This document shows positions 20,914 through 32,137 of a stretch of 64,000 nucleotides of DNA, piece after piece. The notes under the pieces were generated by a model that worked only from the letters and a program-made list of their open reading frames with translations, made no database searches and was not told the DNA's origin. The translations under genes were made by a program, and so were the position numbers. Position 1 is the stretch's first letter, and the number at the start of each line of letters is the position of its first letter. The DNA is from Euborellia annulipes (lineage: Eukaryota; Arthropoda; Insecta; Dermaptera; Anisolabididae): positions 58,273 through 122,272 of the forward strand of contig JAKCPI010003230.1 in the NCBI GenBank assembly GCA_023213315.1. The letters are read 5' to 3'.

Positions 20914-21700
20914 GTCGACCATATAAGTTATTGTATATATATAAATTTTAAAGACAGGCTGATATTAGGAATTTATCTTGATCTATTTTAAAGGAAATGT
21001 GGACATTGATAAATTATTTAATTTCTTCCCGCAAGCAGAATTCGAATCGATATTTTATCTCTTATTCAAAGTTTTTGTTGACTACTAAAAAAAATTATTT
21101 GATAAAATTGTTATTTTTTTCGAAAATACTTTTAATGAAATTCCACGTTTTAGTTTTAATTTGAATTTTTTGCAATTTTCTTTTGTTTTGGATAAAGAAA
21201 AGGGATCTAGTCTCTCATCAAGAGAATTTTATCTACCCTCTTAAGAATTGATCTTTTTTGATTTCCCCAAAGGTTAAAAGTTCAAAAGGTTAATTTATAG
21301 GATATAAAATCTCGACAGAAAATGAAGAATAAATTAAAATATTTAGTAGATTATGAGTATTCCGATGCCAAACTAAATATACTTTTATCTCAAATTGGTT
21401 TATCTTGATTCTGGACATGATGGAGGCGAATAGTAGCAGTGAAACTTACTGATAAGACAAACTCAGAATTAACTCTCAAACGATAAGGAAACGATGAAAT
21501 GTGAGGGTAAGGAGCGCCACAAGATGCTCCACTTTGATTACACTAAAAGATAATAAAGAGCAGATTTTACACCAATTAAATCTGTTTTATTGATTCTTTT
21601 AAAGAAGATTATTTACCTTATTTCGGTTAGATAAAAAAATCTTTACTCTCAGGTTTAAATACAATCACAAAAAATTTATTTCTATTATACAAAAATAATT
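20914..21700. other. AT-rich sequence, nothing recognised
   Basis: No repeat match or credible frame. Confidence 0.55.
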
Positions 21701-21705
21701 AGTAA

Positions 21706-22553
21706 TACTTTCTTTTACCTATATATGTTAATATATAGAGAGAAAGTATTGGATTTATGAGAAAAATTCGATGTCGAGATTTTGATGGAAATACACGTTT
21801 TGAGGTCCCCTGAATCCAAAAAAGTGTTTTTCGCGACATGGTCTGTCTGTCTGTGAACAAAATATCTCAAGAATGAAAAGAACTAGGAGGTTTAAATTTT
21901 ATATTTAAGTTAGCTACCCCCCCCTGGGACGTAACACAAAGCTTTTGAATAAAATCCGCCAAAAAGTACTAGTACTTTACTGATGCACTTTTTCAGTTTT
22001 TTTCGATTTTTTCAAAATTCGCTCTAATGAATTTGATTAAAATTTAAAAAAATCAATTATTTTTTAGATGCTCTTTAAAATGTATATTCTCATTTTGCCA
22101 TTGAAATCTTTTGAAGACTACTTTACTCTTGTACAGTGAGGGACAATATTAAGTCCCACCAATGCGTTTTCTACTTGAGATTATTTCATTGTTTTTATAA
22201 AAGAAAATGAAAATTTTTATTAGAAATTTTCTAGGTGTGAACCATGAAAGTTTCCATTAAAAAATATACAATATTTTTTTAAAAACAATGTAATAATCAC
22301 AAGTAGAAATCCCATGAGTGGGACTTAATATTGTCCCTCACTGTACTTCATAGGAGAAATTGTTACCATGGTAACAGAAATATTTTTCCATCTTTATAAA
22401 TTTTACATCTTGAATCCAAATGTACCGTACTGTTGGAAACTTAACATATGTCGACACAAAAAAATCTGGTGTTACAAGCACAGAATACAAATTTCGATTA
22501 CCGAAGGTAAGAGAAAGTTGTGTGCTGTGCGACCAGTCCCACCAGATTTTTTT
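21706..22553 (+). repeat. DHR copy interrupted by a 210-bp MITE
   Basis: A complete DHR from the AT-rich hairpin to the long end hairpin (about 22452-22552), split at 22132 by a TA-flanked MITE. It has a perfect palindromic X-box GTTACCATGGTAAC (22362-22375). Confidence 0.88.
22134..22343. mobile_element. Tc1/mariner-type MITE, 210 bp, in DHR
   Basis: Inverted ends of about 65 bp beginning CAGTGAGGGACAATATTAAG, flanked by a TA duplication. Removing it restores the DHR sequence cttgtacttcatagg. It has the same length and the same homologous TA as the MITE at 31044, but a different interior. Confidence 0.82.
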
Positions 22554-22559
22554 AAAAAA

Positions 22560-23030
22560 GGATTAAATTTACACTTTTTTTTTTTAATTTGAATCAAAAA
22601 GTTATTTGAATATTTAATTAGTACAATTACAATTACAACTTGTTTAACCCTTAATATACAAGTGAAATAAATGCTTACATTTATTTTATCGCTTTTAAAA
22701 AGGAATTTCTGATAAGGACATATCGTGTTAATAAATAATTAAATTTTTGTGGTTGTATGATCATTATTTATTAAAGAAAACCATAAAATGGTTAAATAAA
22801 AAAAGGGGAGATATGCTAATTAAATTTTGGCCACAACAAGTGGCGATTGCGCCCCCTGGACCTCCTTGCTCACCCTAGGCGAGCTATTGCAGAATTTTAA
22901 AGTTTTAAATTTCCTTCACTCGCTCCACTTCCTCTCACTGTAGCCAATCAGCGAGAGAACAGGCACATACACGGAAGAGAGTGGCTAGCGCTTTATATAT
23001 AGGCCTAGTAATTATTTTTTCAAACTATTT
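22560..23030. promoter_or_regulatory. AT-rich DNA ending in a CCAAT/TATA patch
   Basis: After AT-rich sequence, a GC-richer stretch at 22845-22990 contains AGCCAATCAGCG (CCAAT at 22944) and TTTATATATAGG (22992) on the plus strand, about 48 bp apart. No transcript evidence follows, because a DHR fragment begins soon after. Confidence 0.2.
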
Positions 23031-23032
23031 TC

Positions 23033-23280
23033 ACTATTTTACTGATATACTAAAAAATGGACTGATATATAAAAAATAATATTTTAACCTAAATGGTTAA
23101 GCCGATTTTGAGAAATAAAAAAAAAAAAAAAAACTGAAAAATACTTCAGTAAAGTACTAGTACTTTTTGGCCGATTTCGTTCAAAAGTTTATTTTCCCAC
23201 CTCAAGGAGGTGCCTAACTTAAATATAAAATTTCAACCTCGTAGCTCATTTCATTCATGCTTAAAAATGTTCACATACAC
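23033..23280 (-). repeat. DHR fragment, minus, diverged subfamily
   Basis: Carries actgaaaaatacttcagtaaag, gtactagtac, and tcatgcttaaaaatg like the copies at 3419 and 9868. Both end hairpins are missing. Confidence 0.7.
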
Positions 23281-23439
23281 AAGTAAAAATAATCACTATC
23301 TTATTAATATTTTGTTACTTACAAAAGTGAAATTTATTTCCTTTAGCTTTTTTAGATAATTTATTAAAATGAATAGGGATAACGTCATTTAAATTTCAGA
23401 ATCCCTTGGCTATTTAGAAGACTTGTGATCTTTTAGATT

Positions 23440-23600
23440 TTCCAGTTTGGCAAACTAAACGTTATAAATTTGCGCCCGCAGGCTGTGACGTCAGCCACAC
23501 CTTTGCGCCTCTTCCCCCTCTAAAAATCAATAGAGCCTCCCCGTTTGGGGCCCTTAGCCTTTGCCTCGCCCCGGACTCCAATCGAATTCTCTCCAATTTG
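23440..23600. promoter_or_regulatory. GC-rich patch with palindromic CRE
   Basis: An island of high GC and several CpGs in AT-rich surroundings. It holds TGTGACGTCAGCCACACC with a perfect CRE palindrome TGACGTCA (23486-23493) and GC-rich runs (ccgtttggggccc, cctcgccccgg). It lies about 1.45 kb upstream of the candidate first exon at 25038. A regulatory role is inferred from composition and the single motif. Confidence 0.3.
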
Positions 23601-23900
23601 GATAAACATACAGTGTTTTGGTTTGTCTAATTCGTTACAATCAATTCAATTTTTTTTTTCCTCTTTAATCGTGTTAAGTTTTTTTTCCAAGTGAACTAAA
23701 AAAGGCCTTGTAAAAAAGGAAATGTAGACTACACAAAATTTAAATTTGAGTTGATACCTCTTAAATTTCGGGAAAATTACATAATTACATAAAACATAAA
23801 AAACTGAACTTAAAAATAGCTAAACATAAATTTTATGTTTACAAAGATTTCGGACCAAAAGTTTCAATTAAAAGATAAAGTTATGGAAAAAAAATCCAAC

Positions 23901-24002
23901 AAAAAAATCTGTTGGGACTGGCCGCACAACACAAACTTTCTCTTATATTCGCTAATTTAAAGTTGTGTTCTGTGCTTGTCAAAACAGATTTTTTTGTGTC
24001 AG
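23901..24002. repeat. solo DHR end hairpin
   Basis: A diverged long end hairpin (aatctgttgggactgg ... tgtcaaaacagatt) without body. Confidence 0.75.
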
Positions 24003-24007
24003 GATTT

Positions 24008-24062
24008 TTTTTTTTAATTTAATGCCTTTTCGGCATCGGAGGCCATTTAGCCCCGTCCCTTT
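24008..24062 (-). repeat. SINE family 2 tail fragment, minus
   Basis: The segment ccttttcggcatcgg and gccatttagccccgtcc is the reverse of the SINE 2 3' body. Confidence 0.55.
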
Positions 24063-24065
24063 TAA

Positions 24066-24709
24066 TTTTTCTTACCTCTATATATGCTAATATATCGAGA
24101 GAGAAAGTATTGGTTTCATGTCAAAAATTCGATGCCGAGATTTTGATCGAAATCCACGTTTTGAGGTCCCCTGAATCCAAAAAAGTGGTTTTCGCGACAT
24201 AGTCTGACTGTGTGTCTGTCTGTCTGTCCGTGTTCAATTTTAAACATGAAAGAGTTGAGCTATGAGGCTGAAATTTTATATTTAAATTACACACCCCCCG
24301 GGAGCGTGAAAATAAGTTTTTAAACAAAATCGGACAAAAAGTACTAGTACTTTACTGATGTACTTTTTCAGTTTTTTTTTTTTTATTTTCTCTAAATTCG
24401 CTCTAACGATTTTGATTAAAATTCAAAAATCAATTATTTTTTCGATGTTCTTTCAAATGTATAATCTCATTTTGCTCTCAAAATTGTTTGAAGCACACTT
24501 TACGCTTGTATTTCATTGGAAAGTTAAGAGAAATGGTTGCCATGGTAACAAAATATAAATATTTTTCCATACTAATAAATTTTACATCTTGAATTCTAAT
24601 ATATCGGCAGAAACTAAAAAATGTGGTGTGACAAGCACAGAACACAACTTTCTATTACCGAAGGTAAGAGAAAGTTCTGTGCTGTGTGACCAGTCACACC
24701 AGATTTTTG
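24066..24709 (+). repeat. DHR repeat copy, plus, near full length
   Basis: AT-rich hairpin, body, GTACTAG core, exact X-box GTTGCCATGGTAAC (24536-24549) and the long end hairpin, slightly shortened. The 68-codon minus frame is a shadow. Confidence 0.88.
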
Positions 24710-24714
24710 AATTC

Positions 24715-25000
24715 AAAATTTTAATATTTGTACAACAATAGAAAAAAGAAAGGGGGAAGGAGAAAAAAAATAAATTTTTTTACATAAATTACAGGTGTTA
24801 AAAATAATAAAGTATTTGTATTCTTTGAACTTTATTATTATTTTTTTTTATAATAATATATTCAAATGGATCCCAAAAAAAAAATTAATATTTGTAAATA
24901 ATTTAATATAATAATTAAATAAAAATTTCATTAAATTATTTTAATTTATCATTTTTTTTTCTCCAATTTAATTTTGCTTCAAAGAATAAAAACAAAGATA
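24715..25000. other. AT-rich sequence, nothing recognised
   Basis: Homopolymer-rich. Confidence 0.5.
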
Positions 25001-25037
25001 CGCAGAGCACTCTAGCGGAGAACAAGTCCAAACAATC

Positions 25038-25206
25038 AGTCTCGCTTCCAATTCTCCACTCGTTCGGTCCGTTTTCTATAAGTGATTTTATTTAGTGCTT
25101 TAAAAAATTATAAATTGTGTTCAGTGAGTTTAATTTTAATTGTGATGTGTCTTCAAGTATTTGATTTATTTATATCGTGAAGCAGCTGCCATCACCTTTG
25201 ACTCAG
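25038..25206 (+). promoter_or_regulatory. candidate transcription start and noncoding first exon
   Basis: CAATCAGTCTCG holds an arthropod-type initiator with A at 25038. A DPE-like GGTCC lies at about +29 (25066), one base off the usual spacing. The exon would run to gactcag|gtatat, a possible donor at 25206-25207. The GC and pyrimidine-rich start (cgcttccaattctcc) stands out from AT-rich flanks and matches no repeat in the window. No start codon with a long frame follows, so it would be 5' UTR. This is inference from motifs. Confidence 0.3.
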
Positions 25207-25790
25207 GTATATTGAAATTTATTTAATTAATCAACGCCCTTCAAGCCAAGCAGAACATGGCCGATGCTAATTATTATTTAAAAAAAAAAATTGTAAAATA
25301 ATTTTATCAAGTATTCTATTAGAAATTATTTTATGGGCGTTTGTTAAGTTGATCCATGTGTGTGTCTTTACTGGGAATTTTTAACTTTTTTTTATTTTCT
25401 GTTTATATTATTATTATTATTTTTTTTTTTTAAAGGAAATATTTTAAGATAATGGAAGATTTTATAAAAAGATCCTAGATGATTTTTTATTGAGTTCTTC
25501 CGGCAGGCGAACTGCTTACTTTAATACATTTATATTAATATCATTTTTTTTTTTTTTTTTAGAGTAATAATTTTCCACTTTTCTTATTACATTAGTTAAC
25601 AAAATTTTTATATAAATTAACTTAACTAGTGTTTTGATTAAACACACAAATATTGGAATAAATTTATTTTGATTCATCGTTCTTATAAACTATAATATTT
25701 TTCATTTTATTTAATTCAATTATTTAATAGGGCCTAATAAAAAAAAAACTTGAAAATGAAGAAAGGAAATTATTACTTTTTTTTAATTTT
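25207..25790. other. AT-rich sequence, nothing recognised
   Basis: Possible intron after the candidate first exon; poly(T) tracts only. Confidence 0.5.
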
Positions 25791-25794
25791 ATTT

Positions 25795-25938
25795 TTTTTA
25801 TAAAACATTCACACTTTTTTCTCATTCACACTCACATTCAACACAGTCTTTTCGGCAACTTAGGCCATATAAGACTTTGACGATAACCGTTGTAGAGAAT
25901 ATATCAATTGTGGGGTCAGGCATTTCTATTTTTTTTTT
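25795..25938 (-). repeat. SINE family 1 copy, minus, headless
   Basis: Reverse of the SINE 1 body: acactcacattcaacac, cttttcggcaactt, gacgataaccgttg, ending at the ggcatttct point where other headless copies also end. Confidence 0.7.
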
Positions 25939-25939
25939 T

Positions 25940-26650
25940 TTTTAATTATTTTCTATTTTAGTCGTCGACAATGAAAGAGAGGATGGAGGGAGGGGAGGGA
26001 GGGAAACCAGGCGCCCATCGTTTCTTAAACAGTTCTCACGTGCGTCCCGCCTAATTAAATTTATATCTTTCTCAATCAATAGGTCATTTTGATAACTTAC
26101 CTACCCCAACATGAAATTCGAAGTTGAAGGACAAACATCAGGCTTTCTCCCATAGGCTTTGCATTGAAAGGTTTTGAAATCAGGCTAATTAGCTTATAAA
26201 TTTTAATTTTTTTAGCTATTTGATTAAATATTATTATAAAATAGGATCATTAGATTTATATAGGTGCTTATTTATCCATAAACAAGTTTAATTTCATGTG
26301 ATTTAACGGTAGAACAATTTTGTTAGGTTATGGTAAAATTTCTAATTTATCTATTTTTGTCCTTATTTAATATCTTTTGGAAAATCTGTCTGTTAATAGC
26401 TATTAAAAAATAAATAAAGACAAGCAAGGATGGGTTTTGATAAAATTACAACAGGAAATACCTGATATAATGTTTGTATTTATTTATTATATGTACATTT
26501 ACCTTATAAAGATCTATGAAATAATGTGTTAAAACATATAATTATTATTTTTATAGGCCTATATTATTTTAATATAGAGAGATTAATATAAATATTAATT
26601 TAGTTTATCTGTTTTTTTAATCCCAGGAGTTTATTTTGCCTTCCTTCAGG
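25940..26650. other. AT-rich sequence with one purine-rich patch
   Basis: A GGGAGG-rich patch at about 25975-26010, otherwise nothing recognised. The segment 26075-26130 (ccccaacatgaaattc) reappears inverted near 30330-30380 (gaaatttcatgttgggg) on the far side of the 26656 element. Confidence 0.45.
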
Positions 26651-26985
26651 TATATCCCAGATAGCACACTTCGTCTTATGTACCTACCGTTTAGTTCCAG
26701 TTTACGGCCAAGACGTACCTGGACCTAAATGGTAAGTAAAGCGGGCTAACATGGCGGATACGTCCAATCATGTATGTACATAAGATGTCCCGCCCCGACC
26801 TATTCCAGACATACACTTAGAATTTTTTTCAAAAAAATATTTTTGTATTTTCAAAGTATTTTTTTCAGTTCCTCATACGGCTTAGAGATAGAATATTTTA
26901 AAAAATGTTAATTTTTTTTTTCAAATTATTTATTTCTCTTTTTCAAGGGTTTTGGAAATTATTAAAAATATATTTAAAAAATACA

Positions 26986-27351
26986 CAAGTGTAGGTCGCA
27001 TAGCGGACCTATTCCGGCTGTAAACTTAGAATTTTTTTTCAAAAAAAAAAAAAAAAAAAAAAATACAAGTGTAGGTCGCATACCGGACCTATTCCGGCTG
27101 TAAACTTAGAATTTTTTTTCAAAAAAAAAAAAAAAAAAAAAATACAAGTGTAGGTCGCATACCGGACCTATTCCGGCTGTAAACTTAGAATTTTTTTTCA
27201 AAAAAAAAAAAGAAAAAAAATACAAGTGTAGGTCGCATACCGGACCAATTCCGGCTGTAAACTTAGAATTTTTTTTTCAAAAAAAAAAAAAAAAAAAAAA
27301 TACAAGTGTAGGTCGCATACCGGACCAATTCCGGCTGTAAACTTAGAATTT
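26986..27351 (+). repeat. five-unit tandem array, period 78-80 bp
   Basis: Each unit is acaagtgtaggtcgcat, then accggacc and attccggctgtaaac, then a poly(T)/poly(A) spacer. It appears to be amplified from a subterminal motif of the same element (gacctattccagac near 26800). Confidence 0.92.
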
Positions 27352-27766
27352 TTTCAAAGAAAAATTTTTTTATCAATTTTATTTACCAAAACAAATGTGA
27401 AGTTATGATCCATTAATATGTTGGAATGCTAATCCTAATAAAATAAAATTTATCAAATTTTTAAATTTTTGTATAAATATTTTGTTTAATTTTTTTTTAT
27501 GAACATTGAACAAATAATTGTTTTTTTTAGGATTCCTATATAAAAAGGTAAGTTTGGTTTTATTTTTTATTATTTATATTATTTATTATAAAAATAAAAT
27601 CTTTAAAGACAATGTGGAGAAAGCCCGTAATAGAGATAGAAGATAAAATAAAATTAGGACCGAAAACAAGTTTGTCTTTTTATTTCATCTTCCAAAATCT
27701 TTCAATTTTTCTAGGTATTGGAACATTTATTTGCATATACTTGTTTGATTGACTAATCTGCAGAAA

Positions 27767-28027
27767 ATGGGCTTACCGCGTGGTTTGAAATCTTCCCCCA
27801 ATTTTTGGCCCTGTATTTGGGAAAGAAATTATAATTTATAATGGCATGTTTATAAAAGAGCTCGTTTGATATACCAAGAAGAAATGCAATCTTGTCACAA
27901 TTTATATGATGATTGTAATAACATATTAGAAAATCGCCTAATTAAAATGCTATTAAAATTTAGACGAATGGAATGCGGACAGTGGCTTAGAATTGACAAA
28001 AAGATGGCTGGAATGGAAAAAAAATAA
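27767..28027 (+). pseudogene. degenerate reading frame inside the CCCAGATAGC element
   Basis: A frame of 86 codons starts at ATG 27767, contains one in-frame stop at 27839 and ends at 28025. After the stop it continues as a basic, Trp/Tyr/Leu-bearing, protein-like sequence (WHVYKRARLIYQEEM; then LIKMLLKFRRMECGQWL). Because it sits inside an otherwise noncoding TIR element, a decayed transposase piece is possible, but I recognise no catalytic motif. Confidence 0.25.
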
Positions 28028-28294
28028 AATATTAAACAATTGGAAAAACCCAGGAAAAACCCAGCGTCATTGTATTCAAAAATGGCAATGCCCTTTGTAA
28101 AGGGATAGACTACCTGCCTGCTAAAACTGACCGCTTTCTAGCTTTAGTCTGCATTCAGCTTTTGACCTGAGAAGATGTATTTTTCAATTTCTGTTCCAAC
28201 GAAATTCATGAGTTGACAAATTTTTTTTTTTTTTTTATAAACTTTTTTGTCAAAAAAATATCTAAATAATTGTTTCATAATAATTTTTTTTTTT

Positions 28295-28442
28295 TTTTTT
28301 TTTTTTTAAAGGTCCTTCTCGGCATCTAAGGCCCTTTAGACCCCATCCCTATTTATTTCAAATGATTTGTAGTCAAATCAAATGAAATAAATTTTTCTCG
28401 CTTGGGATGGGAAGCGAACCCGGGACTCCGGTGCGAGAATCA
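28295..28442 (-). repeat. SINE family 2 copy, minus
   Basis: Reverse of SINE 2: ccttctcggcatctaagg, ttagaccccatccc, ttttctcgcttggg, then a B box in reverse (gcgaacccggg). The tRNA head beyond the B box is truncated. Confidence 0.7.
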
Positions 28443-28725
28443 TAATAATTTTATAATTTTTTCTTTTTTTTTTAGATCAATTGTCTTTTGTAAGCAGGCT
28501 GAAATGAACAAATCTCCTTGAGAAAATAGAAATGTCTTTTCTATCAACCGGAAGAAATATGGAAGAAAACAACGATTATAAAAATTTAATCAGTATTTTT
28601 CCAAATGTATGTTTATCTTTGTTTAAAAAAAAGTCCTAGACCATTTTATGAATCTAGCAATATTATGTACCGGTATATTTTATTTATTTTATAATGTTAT
28701 CTTTTTGTATAATTATTATTTATTA

Positions 28726-29064
28726 ACAGATACGAGTAGGATGGCAGCCAGGAAAGAAATCAGACAAAAATCTAATCAATCTTTATCTAATTTTATTTCG
28801 ATTACCGACGTTTCGGACGCAAATTGCGCACTTCCTCAGGTCAGCAAGAAACAATGAATCGTACACCCATGAATTGTGTTTTTATATTGTTAAAAAAAAA
28901 AAAAAAAAAAAATACGCCCATCTGTATTTTATTAACTGTCTATTGTCCTGAGGAAGGGCGCGATTTGCGTCCGAAATGTCGGCAATCGAAATAAAATTAG
29001 ATAAAGATTGATTAAATTTTTGTCTGATTTCTTTCCTGGCTGCCATTCTACTCACATCTGCTAA
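28726..29064. repeat. foldback M with hammerhead-like fold
   Basis: Arms of about 110 bp with a spacer of about 110 bp. The right arm (28942-28986) reads ATTGTC, CTGAGGA, a 6-bp stem II (GGGCGC/GCGTCC), GAAATGTC, GGCAAT. Stem I is 6 bp with one wobble pair and the CUGANGA core is intact. The matching protein-like frames on both arms reflect arm identity, not a gene. Confidence 0.75.
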
Positions 29065-29649
29065 TAGTTCAGCCATCATCTCAATATTATTATTTATTAA
29101 TTTTAAATTCTTATTCCTCAAATAAAAAAAAAGTTGTTATACAAAATGTGTTTTTTCTTTATCTTTTGTGCTTTGGAGTTTCTGTTTCAAAGTTTTCCCA
29201 TATAAAAACAATAATAAAAAAAAAAATTAAAATAATTAAAACTATTTATAATTTAAGTTTTTACTGTGTTAATCCCTCTGCATGATAATGTCCTATGCCA
29301 AATGGAGTCTTAATTTTTTTAACATAACGCAAAAATAAGATGAAAATAAATAAGAATCTGCAGGACCAAATTTGGATGTAGAATATATTAAAAACATATT
29401 CCTGGGTCGCGCACGGGACCAAAAAGATTCGTCCTGGCAGTACGCACAAAGGTACTGTTCGGGTCGCACGGGGCCATAGACAGGACCTAAACGGGACACC
29501 TTATGTACGCATGGAATGTAGGAAGAGCTCCATAAAATGTACCTACATCGTAGGTCCTGCGACCCAAAATGTATCTGCATAAGACGAACGACAGGTCGCG
29601 GCGGGACATAGGATGTACATACATAAGACGAATGTGTGCTATCTGGGAT

Positions 29650-30595
29650 ATGAGAATCTATCAGAGTAACTAAAGAAAAAAAAAACAAGTAATTAAGTAA
29701 TTAAAATTTTAAAGCAGAAATGTAAATTATTTCGAAAATAATGAATAATTGCAATGAATGAATGGAAATATATATAGGTAAATGTAGAATGGGTGGTTGA
29801 ATCATATTTGAAATAAGAAAAGTAAACATACCTTTAAACCCTTCCTTTGTTGTTCATATCGCTGTCTTTTTTATTTAAATATGTTTATTACTTAGATTAT
29901 ATCCGTTTATTTTAATTATAACACATATTCAAGCACTATTCAAGCCAGGAGAGGCCCACTTGTCACTTGTGAGATGTTTCACCTTTGTTGATTATCCTAA
30001 ATAATGTTTTGAATCATTATATGAAACAAAATAGATATTTTTATTTGTTATTTACCTGAGATAAAGTGTTTAAAGTGTATTTGAACTTCGTTTCAGTCAA
30101 ATTTCTTGTTTTTTATTGAGCATAACCTCTGACACTGACAGTTGATTCAACTTATTTTATGTTTAAAATTTAATTCTGTAAAGAATCTGTACTTCTCTTG
30201 ATATCCTTTACGAGCACAAATGATAATATCACAAAATTTTGGCATCTTTGAGTATTTGGAGAGCCTAAATAACTCAAAAACAAACATTATCATATAAATC
30301 CCTATGTAAATGCATTGAAGTTTGTCCTTCAACATGAAATTTCATGTTGGGGTAGGTAAGTTATCAAAATGACCTATTAGATAATCTCTTTGATATTTAT
30401 ATTATAAATATCTTTTCTTTCTCTTTTCTCTGTATAAAAAAAAACTCATATTTTACGTTAATTTTTAATGGAAAACTTCCTTTACTTTATGTGACCGTCC
30501 ACATGAAAAGGCACCAAAATCTTCATCGCGATCAAAATTGAGTTTTTATGTTTTCTGTACGGAACACATCCTGTTGGGCAAGCTTTTTTTTTTTT
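29650..30595. other. AT-rich sequence, nothing recognised
   Basis: No repeat family member. Short frames at 30147-30335 lack motifs. Confidence 0.5.
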
Positions 30596-30600
30596 AGAAT

Positions 30601-31341
30601 TTTTACTTTCTCTTACCTATATATGTTAATATAAAATAGAGAGAATGTACCGGATTCATGTAAAAATTCGAGTCGAGGTTTTGATGAATATACACGTTTT
30701 GAGGTCCCCTGAATCCAAAAAAGTGGTTTTCGCGACATGGTCTGTCTGCGTGTCTGTTTGTCTGTGAACAAAAATATCTCAAGAACGAAAAGCGCTAGGA
30801 GATTGAAATTTTATATTTAAGTTAGGCACCTCCCTGAGACGTACCACGAAGCTTTTGAATAAAATCGGCCAAAGAGTACTAGTACTTTACTGATGCACTT
30901 TTTCAGTTTTTTTTTTGATTTTCTCAAAATTGGCTGCAACACTTTTGATTAAAATTCAAAAATCAATTATTTTTTAGCTGCTCTTTCAAATGAATATTCT
31001 CATTTTGCCATTGAAATGTTCTAAAGTCCTCTTTACTCTTGTACAGTGAGCGCCACAATTAAGTCCCCCACCTGATAGCTTTAGCCTTAAGTATATGGTG
31101 TAAAGTGAAATAATTTTAATGACCTAAAAAGCAAAACTTAAAATCTGGTACAGATGATTTTATTTTACCTTTTAAAATTTAAAATTATTTCACCATTTAA
31201 CATATACTTAAGGCTAAAGCTATCAGGTGGGGACTTAATTATGGCGCTCACTGTACTTCATAGGAAAGATAGGAGAAATGGTTGCTATGGTAACAAAATA
31301 TAAATATTTTCCCATACTTATAAATCTTACATCTCTCGAAT
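30601..31341 (+). repeat. DHR copy with MITE, lacking the end hairpin
   Basis: AT-rich hairpin, body, GTACTAG core, MITE at 31044, one-mismatch X-box (GTTGCTATGGTAAC, 31281). It breaks off at acatctctcgaatg, just before the end hairpin, and joins a segment (ggttaaaaccaattt) that also occurs, inverted, near 60180-60215. Confidence 0.85.
31044..31253. mobile_element. Tc1/mariner-type MITE, 210 bp, in DHR
   Basis: Inverted ends of about 75 bp beginning CAGTGAGCGCCACAATTAAG, flanked by TA. The terminal 15-20 bp are related to the MITE at 22134, but the rest differs. Excision would restore cttgtacttcatagg of the DHR. Confidence 0.82.
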
Positions 31342-31344
31342 GTC

Positions 31345-31905
31345 TCGTAAATTAATTTTGTGGTTAAAACCAATTTTTGACGGTTTTACCACTTTTGACC
31401 AGTGCCCTGGGTCAAAATCTAAAAAAGTGTTTTTTTTTAACCACTTTGTCCCTGTAGCATTCTCCAAAATTTAAAAATGTTAACATAATTAGTGAAACTT
31501 CGTCCTTTGATCCTCTCCAGGAACAATCTAACTAACAAATTTGTATATGATGTGAACAAGCATGAATTTTAGTACTTAAAACATGAGAGTTGTTCATGCA
31601 AACTATGAAAGTTGCTCCTTATGGAATTAACTAAAATAATATTAACATCAAAATTACTTTTTGAACTTACTTAATTTATTAAAAAAAAAAAAATTGAGTG
31701 GATTTTATCTTTTTTTCGTAAAAGCTTTTAGATAAATAAAGATCATTAGATATAACACAAAATGAAAAAAGGTAATTTAAAGATAATTTTATAAAAGGTG
31801 AAAGAGAAAATTTAATCAGCTTTATAATTTTTTTTTTTTTTTTTTAGATGCAGAATCATTTTATATTCCAAATTGAATTTTTAAAATGAGAAAAGAGCAA
31901 AGCAA
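31345..31905. other. unassigned sequence
   Basis: The first 110 bp share ggttaaaaccaattt and ttgaccagt-type motifs with 60160-60220 in inverted orientation. The remainder is AT-rich. Confidence 0.45.
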
Positions 31906-31906
31906 T

Positions 31907-31908
<2 letters not shown>

Positions 31909-31962
<54 letters not shown>
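31909..31962. repeat. AT microsatellite
   Basis: A perfect AT dinucleotide tract of over 50 nt next to foldback E. Confidence 0.95.
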
Positions 31963-31964
<2 letters not shown>

Positions 31965-31975
31965 TAGTATATATT

Positions 31976-32113
31976 TTTATTGATGGTAGTTCACACTGAC
32001 ATTTCGGTAATCTATACATCTATCCTCAGGATTGTTTAGAATTCAAGGGAGCTTTATTTACACATTACTTTAATACTGACGAAACATCGGATTGAAGTGC
32101 CATCAATAAAGAT
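31976..32113. repeat. foldback E, degraded
   Basis: Short arms (attgatggtagttcacact / gaagtgccatcaat) around a CTGAGGA core on the minus strand (32022-32028) and GAAATGTC. The stems no longer pair well. Confidence 0.55.
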
Positions 32114-32137
32114 TCATAGTTTCTTTTGCTTTTTTTA

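Larger units (their letters stand above)
26656..29647. mobile_element. TIR element with CCCAGATAGC ends, about 3 kb
   Basis: Inverted ends CCCAGATAGCACA followed by a near match of ttcgtcttatgtac lie at 26656 and, reversed, end at 29647. The subterminal regions carry variant gtacataagac/gtcgcgacc motifs. The interior holds a five-unit array, a broken reading frame, a minus SINE 2 copy and foldback M. The terminal motif is shared with the element at 10995. No target duplication is clear and the superfamily is unassigned. Confidence 0.7.

Noticed and set aside
26986..27351. Regular 78-80 bp repeats considered as a CRISPR array
   Set aside because: Spacers are A/T homopolymers rather than unique sequence, the repeat is too long, and the context is a eukaryotic transposon.
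28648..29121. Protein-like frames on both strands sharing KEIRQK and SLSNFIS motifs
   Set aside because: They are the two arms of foldback M read from opposite strands. The differences between arms are mostly amino-acid-changing, so there is no sign of selection on a protein.
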